A stretch of 64,000 nt of DNA from Polytrichum commune (taxonomy: Eukaryota > Streptophyta > Polytrichopsida > Polytrichales > Polytrichaceae). Positions 47,613 through 58,639 of the stretch are shown in pieces. Positions within the stretch are counted from its first letter, which is position 1. The number at the start of each line of letters is the position of its first letter. The notes under the pieces were generated by a model. That model was not told the DNA's origin and searched no databases. It saw nothing but the letters and a program-made list of their open reading frames with translations. The translations under genes and the position numbers were made by a program. Location: the NCBI GenBank assembly GCA_950295325.1, contig OX485805.1, positions 28,135,501-28,199,500 on the forward strand. The letters run 5' to 3'.

Positions 47613-48004
47613 CAGTGTTCAAGATTGAAGCCCTTATATGAGTTTCATTTTGAAGGGCTCTCAAATTTCAGCCCTTCAGTTGAAAGGCTGGTTCAAATAT
47701 GAGACGTCAATCCAAGAATATAGAAATGAAGTATAAAACTCATATTAAACTTGTACATGAATTACATGGTACATGTTTCTAGTACAATGTGGAGAATTAA
47801 GAATCAACCATCTAACTCCACTTCTTGTAGTGACAATGCCCTACACTTGTTGGTTCTTATGGCGAGCAGACTATATTGAGGACTTCAAGTGATGTCTTCA
47901 TTTTCAAGTTGGGGTTGCATGTTGAAGGGCTATTTTGAGAGAGGTATATTTTGAAGGGCCAAATCGTGTTTGAAGGGCATTGAAGACTTCAATCTTGAAC
48001 ACTG
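47613..48004. mobile_element. hAT-type MITE with 8-bp target duplication
   Basis: This 392-bp element has TIR CAGTGTTCAAGATTGAAG at the left and CTTCAATCTTGAACACTG at the right, a perfect 18-base match. It is flanked by the direct octamer CATATAGG (47,605-47,612 and 48,005-48,012). Internal GAAGGGCT motifs recur on both sides. An 8-bp duplication with CAG-starting ends is diagnostic of hAT elements. Confidence 0.93.
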
Positions 48005-48235
48005 CATATAGGTGAGTTCATGTTTGACAATTAGGACGTATCGGTATGCCTTCTTAGGGTTGGGATGGATAACTTGACATTGATCAAACAAGATTAGAAG
48101 CCTCGATCCTACACTATGACATATTTTGAAGTAGAGAGGACAATGGTCTAACTCAAGTTGTTAACTAACCATGGAAAAATCGCAAATAGAATTGCAAAGG
48201 GAGTTGGGTGACCTATGGAAATAAGTGAAATATTA

Positions 48236-48707
48236 GAGTTATCCGTAAAGTAAGCTGGTGTTTTGACAGATTTTGAGTGCACTATTCACACAAACCCATG
48301 GAAACGCAAAGTAAGGCTCTTGAATTCCGGGGCATAATACACAAGGCCAGGGTTTAGGGTCAGAGCTGGTCTGCTTGTTTTTGGAACTGGTCTGCAGTCC
48401 TTTAGTTTCTCCGGATTCAGGCTGCGACAAATTTGGGGTTGTCCCCGCGGACTTCGCCCCGCCTTGTGAGTGGATCTTCTTTGTTGGCGAAACAGGAGAG
48501 GGCCCTCTGACAAAGCGACGCTAAATTCCCGGGGCGCGCTCGCAACACAGGAGCAAATTTTTTTTTTCACCATTTCCGGTCCCTCAAAAGATTTGTGCTT
48601 GTGTTTTTTTATAGCTACAGACACCTGCTCCACTTTTAGGGCCTGTCACACAATTTTCTCAAATCCAGGCCCAAAACCCTCTCTTCATCTCACTTTACGG
48701 ATAACTC
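48236..48707. mobile_element. TA-flanked MITE (Tc1/mariner type)
   Basis: The left end is GAGTTATCCGTAAAGTAAG; the right end is CTCACTTTACGGATAACTC. TA lies on both sides (48,234-48,235; 48,708-48,709). The 472-bp interior is more GC-rich than its surroundings and holds a 115-codon minus-strand open frame (48,633-48,286) without recognisable motifs. It may contain captured sequence. Confidence 0.82.
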
Positions 48708-48709
48708 TA

Positions 48710-49156
48710 TTGACATAGTTTTTTTTTACCCCCGTTAAGAATCACAAAGCCGTAGAAGGACAAATTTTCTACCAAATATTGACCGAAAGCATATCTCTCA
48801 ACCATTGTGGTCTAAGAACCTCTAGCATGTTGATCCTATTGACATCAAGATGGAAGTATTGTCGTTGGTGAGAATTAATTCACACATTTGAAATCACCTA
48901 CTATGAATACTCTCCTTGAGTTTGATAAGAAACAAACTTAGTGAAAAGAAGAGTGCAAGGGTCTATAGGTATAGATTTGTAGATTCTGGCACCAAAAAAT
49001 GGAAAGTAGCATATACCAACATAGATATCTATGGATAGACCTATATCATGGTATATTTTAATCCATGTTTGTATGTCCATGTGAGTGAAAGGAGATGTCA
49101 CATTCATCTAGAAATAGACCTCGTAATAAACACATCAATACCATAACGTCCTTGAG
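48710..49156. other. No gene recognised
   Basis: AT-rich spacer between two TA-flanked MITEs; no coding or repeat structure noted. Confidence 0.5.
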
Positions 49157-49158
49157 TA

Positions 49159-50100
49159 CCGTAGGTTCATAGCTGGTTCGACACATGTTAGCCGAATAAT
49201 TAATTAAATTACAAAAAGTCGGTTCGACACCTAAAAATAGAATATTCATATTTTCGGCAATTTTCTCTTTCAATTTTAAATTTTCGGCTTAAATTCATTT
49301 TCTATCTTCTATTTAAGCTTATATCTTGTACATCTCTCTTGCATTGAATGACAAGTAAGATGTGAGTGAAGAGTTGAGAATGCTCTGTGCTTTATGCAAG
49401 TAGAGTGGAGTTGTGTTCAACAATGCATATGGGATATGTAAACTTTGAGGTGAAGCACCAAGGTAGATTTCATTTTTATAACACGCATAACTTTTGCATA
49501 GAGTCTTCAAATGACATAAAAGTTGTTGGAGGTGGAAGATTACTTGATTTCTAAACTTTTCTTAGACCAACAAAATTCCAAAAAAGTTGATCTTCTATGC
49601 ACAAATGAGCTCCGAAAAACTATTGTGAACGCATTTTAATTTTTTGATCTTTACACGGCTGCAATGTTTTGTCCATATCTTTTGCATAAAGATTTATTTT
49701 GACACAAAACTTGTTGGAGGTGGAAGAAGGATTGATTTCTCAACTTTTGTTAGTTGGACAAAATTCTATAAAACTTCATCTTCTATGCTCAATTGGACTC
49801 CAAAAATTTGTGTACAACACATTTGAAAAGCCTCACCTAGAGTCTTGCTACTTCTTAACCCATATTCTTTGTGGACTAATGTAAGTGAGCTTGATTACAA
49901 AAGGAGCACCTTCTCTCTTTCAAAATTCACATATGCTTCCCCTGTAAGTAAAACTCTAGTGAGAAGCAAAAATTTCTTACTTTTCGGAAATTTTGAAAAA
50001 TAATTAATTTCATATTCGGCAAAAAATGCCAATAATATTTCAAAATTTTCGGCATCTATTTTTAGAATTATTTTTTGTCGAACCAGCTACGAACCTACGG
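49159..50100. mobile_element. TA-flanked MITE with internal duplication
   Basis: The left end is CCGTAGGTTCATAGCTGG-TTCGACA; the right end is TGTCGAACC-AGCTACGAACCTACGG. TA lies on both sides (49,157-49,158; 50,101-50,102). The 942-bp interior contains a degenerate direct duplication: 49,490-49,640 parallels 49,675-49,830, sharing GTTGGAGGTGGAAGA and ATCTTCTATGC. No transposase is present. Confidence 0.85.
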
Positions 50101-50102
50101 TA

Positions 50103-50389
50103 GTGTTGCATGGTTGTGTGTTGCCATATCCATATCATGCAGTGGAGAAATGACTATAACCAAGGATATTTACAATTTTCATTTCATCTTTCTCCCAAGA
50201 TTCTACTACGAATGTTGTTAACAAACATACACACACAAGTATGGGAAGGAACAAAAATGGAACCCAAAATTGAGCAGCAATAGAACGCCACAACAACAAC
50301 AACAAAAAGTTGGATTATAAAAAATGCCAATAATTACAAGGGAAATCCACCACCAATAGGGGATCATGATCAACAACCTCCAACGAGAA

Positions 50390-50434
<45 letters not shown>

Positions 50435-50509
50435 GGACCTAAGAAACCATGAGACAAAACACAAACGAGTGCCCAATTTAACCAAGGGCCGGAGTTACTG
50501 AGCCACTTA
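50103..50509. other. No gene; GA microsatellite at 50,395-50,431
   Basis: This spacer carries an AGAGAG tract and a CAACAACAACAACAA-type simple repeat near 50,292-50,306. Its GA tract is not followed by the R-unit sequence seen at the other GA tracts. Confidence 0.5.
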
Positions 50510-51714
50510 GGGGCGGTTTACACTATGGACCATGAAGTTGGACCAGGGCTCTGCAAGGCAGTTGATTGGCTCTTGAAGTTGTCCCGGGACAACTTCGGTT
50601 TACACTAAGGAAAAAATGGCAGAGGGACCATGAAGGTTGAGGTCCCCAAAATATAAAATTTTAAGGCCTAATAAATGCACTGACATGGTCCAACGGGTTT
50701 TGCGTTGAGAGAGGCAAGAGAGGTGGTCTCGTAGGAAAAGGCAAGGGCCCATGTCAAAAAAATGACATTTCAAGAATGTTTTAATGAATCTACCTTTTAT
50801 GTGCCTTAATTATATTATAGCCCATGAGACATACCAGCACTACCTTGCCCTACCCCTTAAACCGGCTTACACGTGTTTCATCAAACAACACGGGACATCT
50901 AGAACTCAAGAATTCAAGTGCAGATTTGTTTTTTTGGTCTACCAGCTGCAATGTTTGGAATTTGGGGGCGTGTAATATACCGTTGGAAAGGTCTTGAAAA
51001 TACCTTTCCAACGGTATATTACATGCCCCAAAATGTTTAAAAAATACAGCTGCAAAACAAAAAACAAAAATACATAGTCGTTTAGTGACTGTAGATCAGG
51101 GTGGTCAAAAGAAGCGCAATGGGAAATCTTCTAACATTAATTATCAAAGAATTGAAATTTAGTGTTGAGCAAGGTTGGGTGGTAACAATATTAGACATAA
51201 TCAAACACTAAATATCCTATTTAGTGTAGTGACAACACAAGGTACATGTCACATGTACAAATTGAATCGCTCATTTTTTTTGTAAAAATTGTTGTGAGAA
51301 GATTTGCAAGCCACATCTTCGACACATTTAACAAGAAGTGAAGACAGTTGAAGCCCAAGAGATGACAAGAGAATAATCAAACTTTAAGGCGAAAAGAAGA
51401 AAAAACTAAGTGACAAGATAAGTGAAGGCATGTGTAGGCAAGTGAAGGCAAATTGAAGTCAACAAAATGGTCAAACTTCATTTTTTCGCAAAACTGCCCT
51501 TTTTGGGCTTATATTTAAAAAATCAGCACATCCACTTCTTGCCGCATGGTCATTCTTCTTGGTCCACATTCGGTTTACACCTAGTGAGGGGCCCAACGGC
51601 TTTGTAAATCAATTTTTTAAGAACTCGGACCATGAAATGTAGACCATGAACTCGTACCGCGGAATAAGGCATCTTCCGTGGGACGAGTTCATGGTCTATG
51701 GTGTAAACCGCCCC
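50510..51714. mobile_element. Harbinger/Tourist-type MITE, copy B (TTA duplication)
   Basis: This 1205-bp element starts GGGGCGGTTTACACTATGGA-CCATGAA and ends TTCATGGTCT-ATGGTGTAAACCGCCCC. It is flanked by TTA (50,507-50,509; 51,715-51,717). It is collinear with copy A (18,730-19,861) in reverse orientation, including the ATATACCGTTGGAAAGG hairpin (50,978-51,027). There is no transposase. Confidence 0.9.
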
Positions 51715-51717
51715 TTA

Positions 51718-53248
51718 GAAAATGAATGATCCACTTGAGATAGTGAGCCCTCGGGGGGTTCATTTGCGAAAATCGTAGAACAACGTGCGATAAAAAATAA
51801 GGTCTAATATATTCATTGTAGATAAATTTTGTAAAAAACTTACATATAATATAGGGGGTTTTTAAATAGTGAAAAAAGATTACATGTAAAATACCATCAC
51901 ACCTTTATTTTGAATAATACCATACCTTATAATCTTTTATGCAAGGTAAATAGCCCCCCAATAAATAGGTCCCGAACGCATGTGTATGCAAAATATAAGA
52001 GGGAGTGAACCCCCCGAGAGTGAGCCACTTGGTCAATCAACGAGCCACTTAAACAGTTAGTGAGCTACTCAAGATTAGTGAGCCACTTTTACAATAAATA
52101 TGACAATTGGGATTAGTGAACTCCGTAGTTGACCTAGTGCCACTTAAGATTGACCATAGGTCACTTAGGTAAAGGTAAGAGGAGGTGGAAGAGAAGGACG
52201 GCAAAGACATAATTTCTTGACCATTCCCATAAATTTCCCTATACCTAGATAATGAATAGGTAGAATTCATACAACAATTTACCACATTTTGAGTGTATAA
52301 GAGGATGGAGAATATATGGTAGAATATATGCTTTGTTTTGAGGATTTTGCACAACATAATCTTTTATCTTTTCGAAGGAATATGAGATATAACAATCTAG
52401 GAGGGAGGCACATGTTAGGAGCCACCTCTCATTCCATATAGAGTTAGGATTAAAGTTTATGTACATTATTCACAAGAGATAGGCTACGAGAGTTATATTA
52501 AATACGACATTTAGTGTTATATGGTGTTTTATATCATCGTGGTGACTTTCGGATGACACTTCTTATGGATAAGTGAGCAAACATTGTCATGGATGATGGA
52601 TAAGTGAGCAAACATTGTCATGGATGATGGATAAGTTCATCCATTGGCCAAAACCCTACCTTTTCTTGTCAACAACTTGTGATGAAATATTGTCACGGAT
52701 TATTGAAACTTGGGATTAAAAAATAACTTGGTAAGTGACATTAATCACAACAATCAGAAAGTAATTTAGAATAAGTTAGACATTCATCTAAGTCATTCCT
52801 ATAATTCATGGATGGTTATCCTAATTTCATCTATAGTGGCTACAATTAACCTAAACACTTCCCTTAACCAATATTCCTTACCCTAAAGTTTGTTTTTTAC
52901 TTGTATGTCAAGGTTTTGCTTTGTGTGACAGTTATATGGAGTGGTCTTTCTGGAAGACTATGTCACTTGCATTATTGTGATTTTAGGCTTTCTTTGAGTG
53001 TTATTTCATTTTTTTGGACACTCAAAGAAATTAATTTCCCAAAAATTTAGGCACCTTCAAAATTAATTATTTTATGCCCAAGCTGCTAGAGAGCTACGGT
53101 AGTTTTAGGAGTCGAGGATAATTAATTCGTGTGAATAATTTGATTATAGAGCTACAAAGCACGTGAGTGAGAATTGATACTTGAGACTATTATACGTGAT
53201 TAATGAGTCTCACACATGAGAGTACTTACCAATTGGAGTGGAAATTCA
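51718..53248. other. No gene recognised; small tandem duplication at 52,570-52,635
   Basis: A 35-base unit (GGATAAGTGAGCAAACATTG-TCATGGATGAT) is repeated in tandem near 52,575-52,632. Surrounding sequence resembles 13,010-13,060. Repeated GTGAGCCACTT-like phrases occur at 51,741-52,090. No coding signal. Confidence 0.5.
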
Positions 53249-54241
53249 CTACAAAAAATTGGGGGCACAAATGACTGCAATAAATGACTCACATTGCGTC
53301 ATTCAAGAAAAAAGTGACTGCACGGTGACTAAGGGTCCCTGAAGTCATTGTGGACAAGTTTTAGATCGTGACTTCAATTCAGTTATCACCATCCACTTCA
53401 ACGGAGGACGGATTGAAAATGTCGGGGGTCTGTAGGGCAACAGAGTTTAGGAGGGAAATGACTTTTAAGATTTCGGGCAGGGTCCCTTGTTCCGCTCTGG
53501 CCGGACGACGTGGCATGCCAGCTCAGTATATTGCGTTGTCACTCTTTAGTTGGAATTTAGTCATGTTTAGAGTGACGTGGACTGCCCAGTCACCTTCAAA
53601 GTCAGTCACAAAGAAGTCATTTGCTAGTTTCGCATTTAATATGTTTTGGTCCACGTGGCATTTGCTGCAAAATGATTTTGAAGTCGGTAGATAGTCATTT
53701 ATATGGCGCTAAGTATCACTTCGTCAAGTGCACAAAGTGACCATTAAGTCACAAGTGCGTCACATTTGTGTACTGTATGAGAAGGGTCCCTTTAGCTGAA
53801 GAGTCACAATGATGTCATAAACAGTTGCTTCTTATAGTGGGTACGGTGACAAACAACAACATGGCCTGCTCTGGCAATAACATAATTCAGAACGCAAGGA
53901 AGCAATACACTACGGGACACGGGCAAATGCATTCACGGGGAACATCATTAGCTGCATGGGTAGTTTACGAATAAATGTACATCAACATACTCCTGCACCA
54001 ATGCCGAAACACGGCAAGGAAATACAACAATTCTCTAATCCATTCATGCATGACACGGCAACTTCAACATAGGTAAAAAAGGTTGAGTCGGGAGTACAGG
54101 GTGGTTGTCCATGAAATGCCAACTTAAATGTGGAACTCAATTTCTGCGCTTAAAGATACAAATTACCGTTTCTCATAGAAGACTCACCGTAAGAAATGCA
54201 CCACACTAATCCTATGCTACAAATCACTACCATGTTACCAC

Positions 54242-57188
54242 TCACATATTGGCCTTAAGGTATTTCTGGTCCCATATAGTAGATGTCCCTTTCACATCCT
54301 CAATCTTCTCTTGCTCATCGTCAGAATTGGGAAACATGAGCTTCACCCCTGGAATCAAAATTTCATGTACATCTATCTTCAACCAATTTTCGGGGATGTC
54401 CTGGAAGTGAAACTTGTGTTTCCCTGGAATCCCACTAATCTTCCCGATTGCGACTTTGTGGCGGATGGCGCGCGGGTTCATGAGGAAGACTTCATCGCCA
54501 ATCCGATACTGTACAAAACGTCACCAATTAGTTGTCTAGTGTTTGGGGGTTTCATGCACGGATAAGACATTCAGCAAGGGTACGGTTGAACAACATGCTA
54601 CCTGCTTCGTGGATGGTACAGAAGCTTTCTTCTCTGCGGCGGAAGTAGCCTTTGGTTTCGGTTCTTTCTTCTGCACCTTCACCTGCACAGGCATAAGACT
54701 CAGTAACATGCGACAATCATTGGATGTGAGGGGGGCTGTCCAGGCCGACGACGGGCGGGGGATTACCTGCTGAGGTGACCTCGGTGGTCTCCTGGACCTC
54801 CTTTGCATAGGAGACCCTGCGGCTGGTAATGCTTCTGCAGGCTTCTGGGGAGCGGTCGGTGGCGATGCTTGGGAGTCGAGATCCTTTCCGGCAGACACCT
54901 CGCTATTCAATTCCTCTTGCGCTACGGGGCCACCGTCCTCGGAATTGCTGTCACCGGAAGGTCCTCCACTATCAGGAGTTTTGGGCGTCTTAACAACACC
55001 TTCGGCGGCTACAACCGGCACGTTCTCCTCAGTTCGCGAAGAGGGCATGTCGTGAACGGCCGTTGGACACTTAGTAATGTCAGCCTCATTCGTGGATGTT
55101 GGTGGATCATGGGAGGGATGTTGTGTTCCGGGCACCTCCATCGTTGGGTCCGCCACGTCCGCTTCACTGGGCCCCTGTCTAATCCGTTCTTGGGCCTCCT
55201 GCACTACATTTAGGACCGATCTTGACGTGTCCAGTTCAGACACGCACCGTTCTGCAGCTTCTGCCAATGAATCCACGTCAAGGTCAGTCACAAAGGGGAG
55301 GTCATCATTAGAAATTGATATATCCTCGCTCGCAAGCTTCCGTGTAGTTCGACCACCTTCCTTCCTCCCAGTTGTAGACACAACTTGCTGCTTCTCATTT
55401 CCCGCTCCCTTCCTTGGTTTAGAGGCTTGTTGTTGTTGGTTCTCCAATGCAGATTCTGTCATGGAGGGGCTGCCTTCGTCCAACAACTTCTCCTTCCCTG
55501 TAATGGTCTTGAACATGGTGCGCAATTCCTCCATTGCCACGGCCTGGGCTTTGGAATGCGATAGGAATTGGTCAAACTTGACTTCCACCTCCTTTTTCCA
55601 AGACTCCAGGGATTCCAATCGAGCCGACTCACCTTCCCCACTTATCTGATCACACGAAAGAGCAGAAGATAAATCCAAAAGTCATGTGAGAGTTAGGACA
55701 AAGTCACCACATATGACTCGGTCATCACGAAAGACGTACACCCAACTTATTAGTCACCTTTATGCAACTAAGCAACAACTATTGAGTGACTGCATTTCAA
55801 CTTCAACAATATGGATAAACGAATTCCCACTGCCACTGTCACCCTTACATTTTTTGGGCCGCCGCGTGAGGAACTTGCCACCCTCGTTTCGGCCACATCT
55901 GTGATTCCCGGGCTAGTTTCACGCCCCTCCCTCTGCAAACATGTAAGCAGGAAGCTATTAGCACGAAGTACCTGCAAGGAATACTAAATCGCAGCAAGCC
56001 TGAAACGGTTGAATTGGACTCTCACCAATCGTGCTTCCCGAGAAGCCCTGCCTCTCCTCCCTACGAGTGCATCACTGCGAACGCTTCGTCGAGCAGCCGT
56101 CATCTTCTGCGCTTTAATCTTCTGCGCATCTGTGCTCCAGTACGCCTTCAGGTTGGCCCACTCTGCATCGCTGATGTGAAGAGGAGGTGCGGTGTCCTTG
56201 TCTTTGAGCCACCACAGTTTCAGTCGAGCTCTCTCTGCCTTCAAGTACTTCATCACAGACAGTCGGAAGCCGTGAATGCTCAAGGGATTTCCTAAGTACT
56301 CGAATTCATTGTCTAGGGCAGCTCTAAGTCTTTGCAGCGTGTGATCCTCGTGCTTGGACCACGAAACAACTGACATGTCCAGGCATTTCGGCACCAATTC
56401 CCGTAGGGCTTCATCCCATGCGTTCTTCCCCTCGCAAATCACATCCACTTCTCCGCCTGGTAGAACGAAGACTCGATTTGGTTTCCTCCCGGCTGTAGCT
56501 CGTTGTCGACTCTCCAAATCGTACTCAACTTTCCTCTTTCGCCTGCATAAGCGCTCTGCACTGTCTGGGGCTAGGTCAACAACAGCTTGGCCTTGTAAGG
56601 CTGAACTCTGGCCAGACCAAGGAGCAGCATATGATGGTGGCGGCCCTGCAACCCAAGGGTTTGTGCCGGTCGCCTGGCTAGGAACGTAGTGGCCTGGGAC
56701 CCAAGACCAATTGGGCTGCCCGTAAGATTCCGATGGAGATTGACGAGGAGGAGGCCGCGGTGCAATCTTCTGTGGGGGCAGAACAGGCGCTGGGTTCTCC
56801 TTCCTTGGAGCCCGGCGATTTGACAGGCGATCGGAGTCGGAAAGGTCAGCATCCTCTTCGGATGAATCAACGAGCCTGAGTATCGATGCTGCAGCAACAA
56901 TGTGGAGCACATGACGTGCGAGAGCTAGATTAGGGTGCACCGACTAGGGTTTGGAGATCAGCCAAGCATCACCCAAAACTTGCTTAGTTGAAAACAAATG
57001 CATGGCCCAACCCAAACCCTAAACCATACAGTTGAGGAGCGAAGTGTTTTTTTACCTGTGGCTCTATCGAATCTGTTGGATTGCCGTTCTACATGTCTAC
57101 AAGCAATGGCGAGGTTTAGGATACCTGTGGCAATGTCCTCGTCATTGGTATTCGTCGCCTCCGACGAGGACCCACCCAGGCTCGACAT
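54242..57188 (-). CDS. TnpA-like CACTA protein (Transposase_24 type), six exons
   Basis: Exons: 57,188-57,125; 56,888-56,026; 55,932-55,849; 55,645-54,767; 54,682-54,602; 54,508-54,242. All introns are GT-AG and the total of 2238 bases gives 745 aa without a stop. Exon 2 begins with acidic and Pro-rich sequence, then the conserved plant En/Spm core: NRVFVLPGGEVDVICEG, LSVMKYLKAERARLKLWWLK, PPLHISDAEWANLKAYWST. Exon 4 starts with a helical region (SWKKEVEVKFDQFLSHSK), then Ser/Glu/Pro-rich linkers. The last exon has YRIGDEVFLMNP, KISGIPGKHKFHFQDIPENW and a TSTIWDQKYLK terminus. TnpA-type proteins bind the subterminal repeats and assist transposition. An upstream in-frame extension to 57,437 is possible. 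Confidence 0.8.
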
Positions 57189-58639
57189 TTTCCCGTTCTC
57201 CTCACCCCGCTTTTCAACCGGATCTCTCCCGGGGTCCTTTATTGCCGCTTGCCCTCCAAGATAGAGTCGCCTTCCACTTCGACGCACAGGTATATCATCG
57301 TTGTTGTTGGGCTTCTCTGCAAATCGGACCTGCTTGGGCTTCGCTTTGGAGGCCTCCCTGCGTCTCCCCCAAAAACCTAAACCATAAGGCCTCCCACACG
57401 CATGAATCAAACACGCCAACCACAGGCACAAAAGCACAATCTAAACTAACTCAACTTAGACAGAAGACGATGGCACTGTCTGTCATGTTTAGGATCTTGT
57501 CATTCGGAGACTGACCAAAGGGAGAAGAAGACAAATAGCGGGTAGGGTTTGGCAAGACTCTCACGTGGCTACAACGCTCAACCTGAAAATCTCGATTGGT
57601 CCTCCACTTCCCTCTGACTAGTTCCCAACTTCTGATCCAATATGACGTCACTCATTTGTAGTCACGTTCTAGTCAGGAGACATATCATGTGACTTCCATG
57701 TATCCGAATGCCAACTGCTGCATAGTCCACTGGAGGTAAGGACTCACAGACTGCAATAACTTCCACTCAACCTTAAAAATGCGCCGCCATGAGAGCCAAA
57801 CCCTGAGTACTCACCACTCCTGTAGAGCTGCCATAACCGGAGCCAATCTCTTCTGCACCTCCGCCACGTTACGGTCGCGGGCAAGCTCGTAAGCACTCTT
57901 TTCTGGCGGCGTGCCCTCCATCTCCGATTCCATGAGCTGCGGTAAGTGCTAGATCGTCCTATTCCTCGGAAATTTTGGGCTTTGTAGGACGTGGTTGCTT
58001 ACATGACAACTCGCTGAAGTGAAAGTCACATGTACAAGCAAGACACACAAACCACAACAAAAGTTCGAAATGCACCAAGTCCGCAGACTCTCTCTATCTT
58101 TCACGGAAATGTAGATGTGAAATTAGCCTTCCTCTGTGATGTGAGTTTAAGACTTCCCTTGCTAATGTACGGTGCTTGATTCTTGAATAGGTAGTTGGCT
58201 TGCTGGCGGCTCCCAATTAATCACCAACTACCGAGGAGGTCGGATGTTTCTGCAATGATCTCGCTTCTGAGTGCGTCCCCTAATCCCTACTTTCAAACCT
58301 TTTAGCTTAGGGGTACTCTTAGATGACTTAAACTCAAACGGTAATCCGTGAACGCGGAGTGAACTTCTGTAGTCACTTAGGAGTCCTAGTTGTCGACAAT
58401 GACTTCCACAAGTCATATTGAAGTCACTGTCACCCAAATTCCAGTTAGTCATAAGTCAGTCATAAGTCATTGAAGAGGCATTTTGTAGTCATTCCCATGT
58501 GTCAACAAACCCTAAACCCCAAGAATAGAGGTTAGTGACGCTAGTGACAATTAATAAGTATTTTGTGTCACTAACATCACAATTAATAAGTCCTTAGTGC
58601 TAACTAGAGTTTGTTGACAGTGTTGTGAAGAGGAAAGTC
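57189..58639. promoter_or_regulatory. Central divergent promoter region of the CACTA element
   Basis: About 1.45 kb lies between the two divergent starts. From 58,370 to 58,620 it is dense in the same GTCACT/AGTGAC/AAGTCA motifs found in the subterminal regions (GTAGTCACTTAGGAG, GAAGTCACTGTCACCC, AGTCATAAGTCAGTCATAAG). A possible N-terminal extension of the TnpA-like protein (KPKQVRFAEKPNNNDD, then RRSGRRLYLG) reads upstream to about 57,437. Confidence 0.6.

Noticed and set aside
53368..53694. 108-codon plus-strand frame inside the CACTA left end
   Set aside because: It lies in the subterminal repeat region, has low-complexity composition and no family motif.
54543..55649. Plus-strand frames opposite the TnpA-like gene (up to 190 codons)
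   Set aside because: They are antisense shadows of the coherent six-exon minus-strand gene; their Ser/Phe-rich composition is not protein-like.
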